Source: Nemertoderma westbladi
Lineage: Eukaryota; Xenacoelomorpha; Nemertodermatida; Nemertodermatidae
NCBI GenBank assembly: GCA_032718475.1
Contig: JAUCBJ010005602.1
Coordinates: 1 to 26,581, forward strand
Direction: 5' to 3'
DNA: 26,581 nucleotides
The notes below the pieces were generated by a model. It searched no databases. It was not told the origin of the DNA and saw nothing but the letters and a program-made list of their open reading frames with translations. The position numbers and the translations under genes were made by a program. Of the stretch, positions 11,126 to 20,148 are shown piece by piece. Position 1 is the first letter of the stretch. The number at the start of each line of letters is the position of its first letter.

Positions 11126-12200
11126 TATATAATATACGCGTTTAAAACGAACATATCATGTTGTGATAAAATTATAAAACAATGATATATACGTCGTAGA
11201 ATTTTACTGTGTACAAAATGTACATCAGCACCTTGCATGATTAGACAATTAGTTTTTAGTTATAATAATGTTTTTTTCTTCATTCAGGTCTCAGTTAATT
11301 TTATAGTTTTGTCTACAAAGTTTATTCCTTTTCTTTAACTTGCCTGAATATTAAATATAATTTTCAACGATTAATGCTTCCTCAAGTGTTTACTTCAAAA
11401 CAAATATTTATTAAAATTTCCATAAAATGTGGTATCCAAAAAATTATTACAGATTAGAAATTTATTTAAATAGCCAATTACAAAAAAGTAACAATTCAAA
11501 AAACAACTGAGTAACACAATAGTGGCGCATATTGCCTGCAAATCATAAAACTTAACTCCAGCGGAAACTGATCCCAAGTGAAATAATGTTTTGTATATTG
11601 TTTTGGTTTTAAAACACCATCACTGTAACCTACTACTTTCCATTGATATTTTTTTAAAATGAAATAAACTACAAATTTTAACCCACTAAACAAACACATA
11701 GTTGGAGTTTGCATTAAATTTGCGTAATTTACTCGAGTAACAAACAACAAAAAATTCGTTGTAAATCAAAAGCTAAAAACTGAATCATCTCAATCGCACA
11801 TCACTTAGATTAATAATAATAATGAAGAATAATTTAATCAATAATTAGCAAGACTATACAGCACGTTATATTATATTAACCCGCCACACGCCACTTGGAT
11901 AACAGCAAGGGTGGCCCTTAAGTTAAGTAAGTGGAAGTGCTGTAAGAACATCTGCTGTTAAAGTCAATATCAATCCAATATTAGAATGAGCCATTGACGG
12001 CGGAACTACGCCAGTCGTCTAAACAACGTAACAATGCCCACCCATCAGTACAATAAACGACATATTAGCTCCAATTTATTTGAGTTTAGGCTTATGAATG
12101 CCTATACGTGCCATGCCTATACGTATAAGTAAATATTTGTGTGAACGTTTAAACACCACCGAATCTATTTTATGTAATTATTATTTAGAAACGCTGAGAT
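11126..12200. other. AT-rich stretch without a recognised gene
   Basis: The short open frames here show no domain and are in very AT-rich sequence. The first bases (GTATATAATATACGCG) probably continue the original target site interrupted by the hAT-like element. Nothing else could be supported. Confidence 0.4.
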
Positions 12201-12245
12201 CAGGGGCGTAGCAGCATTTGTCTTGGGGGAGGGGCAAACTTTTAG
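12201..12245 (+). mobile_element. Possible single end of a DNA transposon
   Basis: CAGGGGCGTAGC followed by a G-rich tract and CAAACTTTTAG is the kind of sequence that starts many hAT-type elements in invertebrates. No matching inverted end or target duplication was found nearby, so this is a tentative fragment. Confidence 0.3.
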
Positions 12246-12278
12246 AATTAAAAACAGTGTGCCTTAGGCTGTAATATT

Positions 12279-12479
12279 GATAGTAACAATGTGTTGGCAA
12301 GCTGTGTTTTTCGAGGCGTTTGTTTTTATACATTTATTATAGGAAGGGATCTAGGGGTCTTAACCTCGAATGATAAGTTTATGTTACCGAAAATAACCCA
12401 TAACATGCGTACTTTCTATAATAAATGTATAATAACAAACACCTCGAAAAACACAGCTTGCCAACACATTGTTACTATC
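12279..12479. repeat. Inverted repeat A (66-bp arms)
   Basis: The left arm, 12279-12344, and the right arm, 12414-12479, are nearly perfect reverse complements. Both contain GATAGTAACAATGTGTTGGC, CTGTGTTTTTCGAGG and TACATTTATTATAG. The loop is about 69 bases and holds the left arm of inverted repeat B, so the two structures interlock rather than nest. The structure is MITE-like; no target duplication was identified. Confidence 0.85.
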
Positions 12480-12796
12480 CATAATAAAAACCAGGAGCTA
12501 ATAAAATGGCAGCTGGCTTTGAAATTAATAACCTGTGGCCTAGTGGTTGTTGTCTCGGCTACTACCCCGAGGTCTCAGGTTCGAATCCAACACCACGCAG
12601 ATTAGACCCAGTAAGGTCGAAACGCGTACGTGGTTTAGAGAGATATGAGTTATCAATTTCAATAAAAATTACGCGATTCCTAAATTTGTACACAACCCGG
12701 TCGTACAATTGCACCAATAAAAGATAAGTTATTTTCGGTAAAATAAACTTATGATTCGAGGTTAAGACCCCTAGATCACTTCCTATAATAAATGTA
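12328..12796. repeat. Inverted repeat B (about 70-bp arms)
   Basis: The left arm, 12328-12397, and the right arm, 12728-12796, are reverse complements with few mismatches. Shared words include TACATTTATTATAGGAAG, GATCTAGGGGTCTTAACC and CCGAAAATAAC. The interior holds the right arm of inverted repeat A and a tRNA-like unit. Open frames on opposite strands at 12291-12605 and 12562-12843 encode a shared peptide only because they read the two arms. Confidence 0.85.
12529..12600 (+). mobile_element. tRNA-derived unit (probable SINE head)
   Basis: TGGCCTAGTGG at 12536-12546 matches an RNA polymerase III A box, and GGTTCGAATCC at 12578-12588 matches a B box exactly, at tRNA-like spacing. CTCGG and CCGAG between them can form an anticodon-type stem, but the loop is eight bases and the acceptor stem does not pair. 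It is therefore not a functional tRNA but a tRNA-related sequence, as in the 5' part of a SINE. The SINE body and tail were not delimited. Confidence 0.65.
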
Positions 12797-12999
12797 TTAT
12801 AGATTGTAATGTCATAATTCAGTGCCCTGGACTCACCCCACATTTTCTACAAATTATACACTTGAGAATGTTTCTACATGAGATTGCATGAAATTTGATA
12901 GAGATAAACCTTCTTACTGGGTAATTCATCATTTTTATTTTTGCCACCTTAGCAGTGTAGTTTTTAGTCAAACATAAAGTGGTTTGTTGGTATATATGG

Positions 13000-13007
13000 A
13001 ATGATAG
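13000..13007 (+). repeat. Target-site duplication, left copy (AATGATAG)
   Basis: AATGATAG sits immediately outside the left end of the foldback element and is repeated exactly at 14362-14369 outside its right end. Confidence 0.8.
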
Positions 13008-14361
13008 GGTAATGGTGAAAAATATCGAGACTTGAAAAATATCGAGAGTAAAAATAACGAGAGTAAAAATATCGAGAGTAAAAATATCGAGTGTTGAAAA
13101 ATATCTAGAGTAAAAATATCGAGTGTTGAAAAATATCGAGAGTAAAAATATCGAGTGTTGAAAAATATCGAGAGTAAAAATATCGAGTGTTGAAAAATAT
13201 CGAGAGTAAAAATATCGAGTGTTGAAAAATATCTAGAGTAAAAATATCGAGTGTTGAAAAATATCGAGAGTAAAAATATCGAGTGTTGAAAAATATCGAG
13301 AGTAAAAATATCGAGTGTTGAAAAATATCGAGAGTAAAAATATCGAGTGTTGAAAAATATCGAGAGTAAAAATAACGAGTGTTGAAAAATATCGAGTGTT
13401 GAAAAATATCGAGAGTAAAAACATCGAGAGTAAAAATATCGAGTGTTGAAAAATATCGAGAGTAAAAATATTGCATTTTGCTTGAGCATTTTATTTAGAA
13501 TTATGGAACAATATTGCAGTGCATGGGTTACAACAGCGCTAGTGTAAGTAAATGGCATTATGTAATACACCTTGGGTACCCATTTACCAGATTTATTATA
13601 CTAGCTAGTTTTTGCTATTTTTTTAATAAATATTATAAAAGAAGTGATAGCTATAAATTTTGATAAATATTATAAATATTGTTAAATATTATATTAGAAC
13701 ACGTACTGTATAAGCTACCAAATGTTGATAAATATTGTTGTTCTAGAACATTTTTAGTAAAAAAAATTATCATACAACACTTATTTAAAAAAATTGTTAC
13801 TATCGATATTTTTACTCTCGATGTTTTTACTCTCGATATTTTTACTCTCGATATTTTTCAATACTCGATATTTTTCAACACTCAATATTTTTCAACACTC
13901 GATATTTTTACTCTCGATATTTTTCAACACTCGATATTTTTCAACACTCGATATTTTTACTCTCGATATTTTTCAACACTCGATATTTTTACTCTCGATA
14001 TTTTTCAACACTCGATATTTTTACTCTCGATATTTTTCAACACTCGATATTTTTTACTCTCGATGTTTTTCAATACTCGATATTTTTACTCTCGATATTT
14101 TTCAACACTCGATATTTTTCAACACTCGATATTTTTACTCTCGATATTTTTCAACACTCGATATTTTTACTCTCGATATTTTTACTCTCGATATTTTTCA
14201 ACACTCGGTATTTTTACTCTCGATATTTTTACCCTCGATATTTTTACTCTCGATATTTTTTGAACTCTCGATATTATCGTTATTTTTCAACACTCGATGT
14301 TTTTACTCGCGTTATTTTAACTCTCGATATTTTTCATGTCTCGATATTTTTCAATATAACC
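13008..14361. mobile_element. Foldback element with tandem-repeat arms
   Basis: The outer ends are inverted: GGTAATGGTGAAAAATATCG at the left and its diverged reverse complement ending ATATAACC at the right. Both are followed inward by a GAGAC(A/T)TGAAAAATATCG word. The arms, about 13008-13470 and 13803-14361, are arrays of two alternating short modules, TCGATATTTTTACTC and TCGATATTTTTCAACAC, in opposite orientation in the two arms. The loop, about 13471-13802, is AT-rich and non-coding. The exact 8-bp duplication AATGATAG flanks the element. This is the architecture of Foldback/Galileo-type elements, whose long arms contain internal tandem repeats. There is no transposase inside. The mobilising superfamily is not settled; 8 bp fits P-like, hAT or Mutator-like elements. 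Confidence 0.85.
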
Positions 14362-14369
14362 AATGATAG
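14362..14369 (+). repeat. Target-site duplication, right copy (AATGATAG)
   Basis: An exact direct repeat of the octamer at 13000-13007, directly abutting the right end of the foldback element. Confidence 0.8.
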
Positions 14370-14573
14370 TATTGTGTAGGGATTCAAAATATGGGAAGGT
14401 ACTTAAAGATCAACACGACCGAACACATTCGAACACACCCAAAGACACCCCCAAAACTGCCGAACACAATCGAACAGAGTCGAAAATAGAAAGACCACAA
14501 TTAGCTACGCGTTGCTTTTCTATAAGTAAATCCCAGAAATTATTGAATAAAATTGTCGCGAAATTAAACACCT

Positions 14574-14905
14574 CGGTTTAATACAGGGTTATCTGAGGTT
14601 GTGGATGCAGATCTTATATCACGATTGACGGCTCTCGACGAGAAAATGGGGAGTTTGCAAACAGTTTTATCGGATAAGATAAAGGATGGTAGAATCTAAG
14701 GTGGACTCCCAGAATCGTGGACAGTCTACCGGTATCATGTTTGGCTGGAGTGGGACTGCCGGTCAGGGGTTCAGCTACCCACCCAATGCTAGCTGGCTGG
14801 GGCGAGTACCGGTACGTTGAATAATCAGCATGCAACCCGTCTCGCAGTGGGGACGGCCACTTTAACCAACTCAAGTGCTACAGGTGCTACATAATAATTA
14901 ATTAG
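14574..14905 (+). pseudogene. Frame-broken remnant, possibly retroelement gag-like
   Basis: Three consecutive plus-strand open segments in different frames read like coding sequence. 14595-14699 encodes a helix-rich segment including DADLISRLTALDEKMGSLQ. 14686-14820 encodes a glycine/serine-rich segment including GWSGTAGQGFSYPP. 14831-14905 encodes GHFNQLKCYRCY, which resembles the start of a CCHC zinc knuckle. A coil, a G/S-rich linker and a C-x2-C knuckle in this order would fit a decayed gag-like protein of a retroelement. No polymerase lies nearby. The identity rests on composition and a partial motif, so it is tentative. Confidence 0.3.
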
Positions 14906-15174
14906 AATAATGGGATGTGTCACAAATCAATTATTCACACCCGTTGACTTTGGAGAAGTTTGCAGTGTCATACATTAAATACTTGGAAATGTCAGTTGTA
15001 AATGAAATCGTGAGTTTTAGGTATTTTTGTGGGACAGAATAAATTTATACAATAATTTTCTGAAAATATTATGGTAATGCAGTTTGAATAATTAAGTAAT
15101 ATATTACTGCATAATGAGAGTTTGCATAGACATTTATAGCGACCACATAGAAAATAATGCTGTAATATTTACTA

Positions 15175-15420
15175 CTAGGTCGAGCGAGCTCCAACAGTGG
15201 AAATGAGATCCTTCCAGGCTTCCCGGTTCTCCATAGTTGTCGCAATTTCGTTTCTCCCAAGTTCAGTATCCCTTTCAAGTTGATCTATATATGTTATGGC
15301 CGGTCGTCCACGACTACGCTTTCCATGAGTTGGTTGCCAGAAAAGTAGATCGGGTATGACCTCGTCTTTACTTCGCCAGCAGTGCCCACTGAATCTTAAT
15401 CTGTATTCACGGAGGGTGGT
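15175..15420 (-). pseudogene. LINE (non-LTR) C-terminal fragment, copy 1
   Basis: The minus strand encodes 81 residues ending at TAG (15175-15177). They include TTLREYRLRFSGHCWRS, FWQPTHGKRSRGRPAITYI and ENREAWKDLI. This is the conserved tail that follows the reverse-transcriptase domain in RTE/CR1-related non-LTR retrotransposons. A stop codon at 15421-15423 interrupts it; upstream homology seems to resume in another frame (GIPTYI), so there is a small indel. The fragment is 5'-truncated and inactive. It differs from the copy at 17.7-18.4 kb (WQPTHGKRSRGRP versus WQPHGVNRHGGQP), so they are different families or old copies. Confidence 0.75.
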
Positions 15421-15606
15421 TTATATAGGTCGGAATGCCGAATGTCTCCAGACGGAGAGTTAGTAGGGGATTGAGGTTGAGGATCTTGCCACGTAATATA
15501 AATATTTGAAAAATAATATATTTACAGTATGCGCATTTCGCCCGTGGCGGGTGTCTTCAGTGGTATAATTTATTATCATATAATAAAATAAATGTTAAAA
15601 CAGTAA

Positions 15607-16108
15607 CGCAACAAATTACTTGCCCACCAAATTAGATACTTTTTAGCACCAAATCGATTAGTTAAAAAAAATCACCTTTCAACAAAAACGGCTCACTCTA
15701 CACCAAAACGGCTCACTTTCCACCAATATAGCTCACTACTATACCAAAACGTATCACTTTAAATTTCAAACGACTTTCCTGTTTACATTCCCGGTACTCT
15801 GTGATATGCGGTATACAATTTGGTGATATTAATTGGTGACAAAGTGATTATTTGGTGCAAATATATCTTATTTGGTGCAAAACAAATATATTGAATATAT
15901 GTGAAATATACGTGAAAAAAATATATATATATGTAAAAAAACATGTAATTTTGTGAAAAATGTCAAATAATGAAATTTTCAAATTCTCTTAAAATTTTCT
16001 GAAATTAATGATGGATATTTTTTTGGTTTGGAAAGTGATATAAATTTGTGAATAAAGTAACCATTTTGGTGCAAAAGTGATATTTTGGTGTATGAGTAAA
16101 TCGTAGTC
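15607..16108. mobile_element. Probable second foldback element
   Basis: The left part, about 15607-15780, repeats a CACCAAA...TCAC motif about five times. The right part, about 15815-16108, carries the inverse motif TTTGGTGCAAAAGTGA in several diverged copies. The ends align imperfectly as inverted repeats (AATTACTTGCCCACCAAA against ATTTACTCATACACCAAA). AAACAGTAA flanks both sides (15598-15606 and 16109-16117), a candidate 9-bp target duplication. The interior is very AT-rich with no open frame. The architecture resembles the 13.0-14.4 kb element, but the motif is unrelated and more decayed. Confidence 0.5.
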
Positions 16109-16210
16109 AAACAGTAAAACGCAATTAATATAAAACGAAATGACTGACAGGGTATAGATCGCGTACAGTATAAAAGAACCGGTCGGTTTCCAGGTTAGGT
16201 GTTAGAAATG

Positions 16211-16250
16211 GCTGTTAATCTGCGTTCAAGGAGGGTGGTTGATACCGTCC
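16211..16250 (-). pseudogene. Very short LINE tail fragment
   Basis: The minus strand encodes TVSTTLLERRL, matching the segment just before RLRFSGHC in LINE copy 1, and the DNA resembles 15406-15424. It ends where the 16253-17534 inverted repeat begins. It is too short for certainty. Confidence 0.25.
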
Positions 16251-16252
16251 GT

Positions 16253-17534
16253 GTACGGTTTGTTTCAAAACCTACTTTTGTGAACTTTGTTCCAATGGGT
16301 TGCGAATTTGTTCCAATAGGATGCGAACTTTGTTCCAATGAACCCTACCCCTTAGGTTTTAATGACTAACATAAGAATATCGGCATAACAGTTATTAGGA
16401 TTACGATTACGAATCGAATATATACCAACTACTGTATTTCCTAGCGAGACCCAAGACGTATGGTGTAAGACTACGGTGTGGGATGCTTTATATAGAGACC
16501 CGAGACGTATGGTGTAGAGACTACGGTGTGGGATGCTTTATATAGGGACCCGAGACGTATGGTGTAGAGACTGCGGTGTGGGATGCTTTATATAGGGACC
16601 CGAGACGTATGGTGTAGAGACTACGGTGTGGGATGCTTTATATAGGGACCCGAGACGTATGGTGTAGAGACTACGGTGTGGGATGCTTTATATAGGGACC
16701 CGAGACGTATGGTGTAGAGACTACGGTGTGGGATGCTTTATATAGGGACCCGAGACGTATGGTGTAGAGACTACGGTGTGGGATGCTTTATATAGGGACA
16801 CGAGACGTATGGTGTAGAGACTACGGTGTGGGATGCTTTATATAGGGACCCGAGACGTATGGTGTAGAGACTACGGTGTGGGATGCTTTATATAGGGACC
16901 CGAGACGTATGATGTAGAGACTACGGTGTGGGATGCTTTATATAGGGACCCGAGACGTATGGTGTAGAGACTACGGTGTGGGATGCTTTATATAGGGACC
17001 CGAGACGTATGGTGTAGAGACTACGGTGTGGGATGCTTTATATAGGGACCCGAGACGTATGGTGTAGAGACTTCGGTGTGGGATGCTCTATATACTGTAG
17101 AGAATCGACAAGGTTCGTTGTGATCACGCATTAACACAAGGGTGAAGTCCGAAAGTACCTATTTGAAAATTGCTAGATCCTGACGGCATATTTATTAATT
17201 AATAATAAGAGACAGTGGTAGACAGACAGCTGCAGTGTAATATTGCCCCAGGTTGATTCCTGTCAGTCTGTTTAACCAATTTGCACAGACGTTTCCTTAA
17301 CTTTCTAAAAGTACCCAATGCTTCCTGACTGACAAAACTTTATTATATTTTGCGTAAAACGTTATTATATTATATTATTAAGTAGTTGAAATATCAAAGG
17401 TAATTAAAAAAAATTTGATTTGAACAAACTGCGCATCTATTGCAACAAAGTTCGCATCCATTGGAACAAAGTTCGCACCCATTGTAACAAAATTCGCAGT
17501 TGAAGTAGTCTCATTGGAACAAAGTTCGTCGTAC
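16253..17534. mobile_element. Inverted-repeat structure enclosing a minisatellite
   Basis: The left arm, about 16253-16341, contains three copies of a GAACTTTGTTCCAATGGGTG-like motif. The right arm, about 17420-17534, contains four copies in the opposite orientation. The outermost bases are GTACG and CGTAC. The interior contains the 50-bp minisatellite and about 320 bases of AT-rich sequence. The arms built of short repeats again suggest a foldback-type element, but no clear target duplication was found. Confidence 0.55.
16446..17095. repeat. 50-bp minisatellite, about 13 copies
   Basis: An exact 50-bp period containing GACCCGAGACGTATGGTGTA, GAGACTACGGTGTGGG and ATGCTTTATATAGG. The copies are almost identical; the first and last show most of the changes. 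Each unit carries a TTTATATAG TATA-like word. There is no open frame through the array. Confidence 0.95.
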
Positions 17535-17724
17535 AAAATATTTCGTCAGTGTCCAGGTTTCACTCCCGCTTCTTCCTTCCTGCTCTTCATCCATGATACA
17601 AGGTACTGGAAGTCGCCGTCAGAGTCGTCAATTAAAAGAGATGCAATCGGCCTTTATTGTAGCATTTATATGCAATCCAACCTCTTTACTACTAGGATCG
17701 GCACGCTGCATTGCAGCTGCATTT

Positions 17725-18412
17725 TTAAGAATGCTGTGCCGGCTTATCGACAAAATTGCACCGCCACAACTCCCTATCACCCATGACATTTGCTAGATCA
17801 TCCGCATCTTCAAGGCCAGTGTCCTTTAAGATGCGTCTCAAGAAAATCATGGGCTGTCCACCATGCCTATTCACTCCATGAGGCTGCCAAAGTACAAGAT
17901 TATGCCCTGGCTGGTCCTCACGGCGAAAGCAATGTCCTGCAAAGCGGAGGCGATTTTGTTCCAGTGTCAAGCTTGGGGGAACCAATGAGACACCTCCAAT
18001 GTTATATAGTGTCTGGTTGGAGATGTGTGAATTGTACTTGACACAATGAACCCGGCGTAGCATTCTTGTGAATGTACCATCCAGAGATTTGGTGTCCTCA
18101 GCAGTTAGAGCCCAGCATGGACTCCCATAGAGGAGTACTGGAACTACTGCTGCTCTAAATAACCGGACCTTAAGTTTCCGATTAATTCTCGATGACTTCC
18201 AAATCCTGGAAAGCCTATTCAAGGCTGCCCATGCCTTTCCCTTACGTATTCGAAGGTCCTCACCTGACTTCCGGATCCATGATCCCGGATCTAACCTCTT
18301 TAGTATCCCTTTCCACTTTGTTCAGCATCTGCCAGCGTATTAGAAAGCAGGGCGAAGTCATCCGAAAAGTCGCATATGTTACTGTTTGTTATTTGCGTCG
18401 ATATTCCCCTGG
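17725..18412 (-). pseudogene. LINE reverse-transcriptase C-terminal fragment, copy 2
   Basis: On the minus strand the remnant runs from near 18412 to TAA at 17725-17727. The RT catalytic motif appears as DFSDDFALLSNTLADA (FSDD at 18357-18368), normally F/YADD. A shifted frame reads LNKVERDTKEV. A third segment starts near 18300 with GSWIRKSGEDLRIRKGKAW and continues through IWKSSRINRKLKVRLFRA, LLYGSPCWALT and RLRFAGHCFRREDQPGHNL to the end. Roughly 50 residues between the catalytic motif and GSW are missing, and the frame changes at least twice. It is a dead, 5'-truncated RTE/CR1-like non-LTR retrotransposon. A TTG near 18222 could be mistaken for a start, but the homology continues upstream. 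Confidence 0.8.
18384..18412 (-). repeat. 27-base match to the poly-G MITE end
   Basis: The minus strand reads CTCCAGGGGAATATCGACGC followed by AAATAACA, almost identical to 24890-24916 and similar to 9351-9390. It lies at the upstream limit of the LINE fragment, so it may be either LINE sequence or a MITE end inserted there. Confidence 0.45.
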
Positions 18413-18424
18413 AGCAGCATGAAA

Positions 18425-19013
18425 TTAGATCGTGTCGCAAATCTGACATCGATAACGCCGCCGGCTCCAAATAGTCTTATTAACTTATTTGGTGTAATGT
18501 TATGATTTATGTTGTCACGTTAAATCCATTGTTATTGTGTAGCTAATGGGCCAGTTTCTGCCTCCCATTCAGAGATCTCATTGGGATCTCGCCTTTCCTT
18601 TTGAACAACCCCACCGAGATTGAAGGTTTATTAATTTCGCTACCTTCACGATATTAATTACAGTTTTATTATAATTTCCGATGCAATTCGCGTCACGTCA
18701 ATCAAGCGTCCGATAATATAATCGGTATATTATTTCGAAACTTGTCGAACATATAGAGAACTTCTGCATAATTTTGACTTGTAGTATGTGGGGTGAGTGA
18801 AATAAGCGAGATTAGCATACGGGTACCGCAGATACAATCGTTTTCTGTGGGTCGGCGAAATGTTTGAAGGCTAATAACTAATTAAACCGAACTTCGTACA
18901 TATGTAGCCTAACAGGAAAGTCTGAAAAAAAATTCGCGCGTGGAGATTCAGCAGTTACCTGTTCTTCCGAAAGAGGGCGACTAGGCAGCGGTTTAAATAG
19001 TTGTTGTACCTCT
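18425..19013. other. No gene recognised
   Basis: Mixed-complexity sequence with a small hairpin (GAGATC...GATCTC near 18571-18589) and no coherent open frame. Nothing further could be supported. Confidence 0.4.
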
Positions 19014-19023
19014 AAGAAAAACT

Positions 19024-19361
19024 GGGTGACTACAAAACAAAAACCCAAATAATAAAGACCTGCATAATATTGTAACATATGTTAGCTTTCGTTTATTGTT
19101 TTGGTTGCCCCAACACGCCTCTGTAACATGCTCCTTTAAATGGCAATGGCACCTAACGCTCTTTGGGACCTGCAAAAAACAAAAAGGTAAAGTGAAGTTA
19201 CGTCCCAAAGATTGTTAGGTCCGAAAGAGCGTTAGGTCCCATTGACATTTAAAGGAGCAGGTTAGTAAAGGAGCAGGTTACAGAGGCGTGTTGGGGGAAC
19301 CCAAACAATAAACGAAAGTTAACACATGTGTTTTGTACAGGTCTTTGTTTTGTAGTCACCC
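19024..19361. mobile_element. Palindromic MITE with 10-bp target duplication
   Basis: Terminal inverted repeats start with GGGTGACTACAAAACAAA and extend about 150 bp on each side, covering nearly the whole element. Shared arm words include CTTTCGTTTATTGTTT, CCCAACACGCCTCTGTAAC and CCTAACGCTCTTT. The left arm has about 14 extra bases after the first 20; the right arm has an internal duplication of GTAAAGGAGCAGGTTA-like sequence. AAGAAAAACT flanks both ends exactly (19014-19023 and 19362-19371). Long arms and a 9-10 bp duplication are typical of Mutator-like non-autonomous elements. No coding frame lies inside. Confidence 0.85.
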
Positions 19362-20148
19362 AAGAAAAACTGGCTTACTTCGTGCTATAATTGTCATTTC
19401 CTATTATTTTGTTATACTACTCTAAGCATTAGACAATCATCTTCATTATTTATGCGACCAACATAAGGACGGATAATAACCCCGGGGGATATTGTCATTG
19501 TTAGAACATTTTCGATGGCGGAAATACGAGACATTCTTGCCCCAATCTATAGATTAGTCACGAAATATAAGCCGTGAGATTCGTGGTTTTAGTTAAAACC
19601 AAACGCACTGACACGTAGTTATTGTGCTAATTGGAGCTCAACAGCAGAAAGTGCGTCCTTATTAATCTACGGTGTAATATAAGTAGAGCGAATTGTGAGA
19701 ATAATTTCATCGAATGATAATATACTGTAATTGATTTTAGGGGGGGGGGGGAGGGGGGGGGGGGTACCCCCCCTACAAAACTAAAAAAATGAAATTATTT
19801 TTTTTGTCTCAATTAATGCAAAATTATATTCTGTTTCAGAATATGTACACGATTTTTCACAATTTTCATCCGTTCTTGACTTATTGGACCTTTTAACAGG
19901 CTATCTCAGACTTAATTTTTCAAATTTTCGCCCAAATTTAGTCATGGTGTCTGGTTTTCCACCAGTATTAGTTATTTGCCTTGTTGGGGGCAAAAATAGA
20001 TTAGGATCTATGTTTGAGTTTATGGCGCCAAATTTAAATTGTATTTTACCCCAGTTACGAATCGTAATTCTGTATTTTACCGGTATACACTGACTTCTGC
20101 ACTATAAATTTCAATTCCAGTTGGCCTATTCTTTGATTCATTTTTATT

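Noticed and set aside
12529-12600. Functional tRNA gene
   Set aside because: The A and B boxes are good, but the acceptor stem does not pair and the anticodon-type loop has eight bases. A tRNA-derived SINE unit fits better.
12291-12843. Opposite-strand frames sharing an IIG(R/S)DLGVLTSN peptide, suggesting duplicated genes
   Set aside because: The shared peptide results from the inverted arms B and B'. Neither frame has other support.
12968-14366. Long open frames of 190-200 codons on both strands reading LLSIFFNTRYF-like repeats
   Set aside because: They are translations of the foldback arms' short repeats; every frame of the modules is open because they lack stops. The peptides are hydrophobic periodic strings with no domain, and mirrored frames occur on both arms.
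13000-14369. Assembly artefact explanation for the palindrome
   Set aside because: The arms differ in length and in many module substitutions, have distinct ends, and are flanked by an exact target duplication. A false inversion join would give identical arms and no duplication.
17514-18422. Plus-strand frames of 76-90 codons in the LINE region
   Set aside because: They are shadows of the minus-strand reverse-transcriptase fragment, which has clear family motifs.
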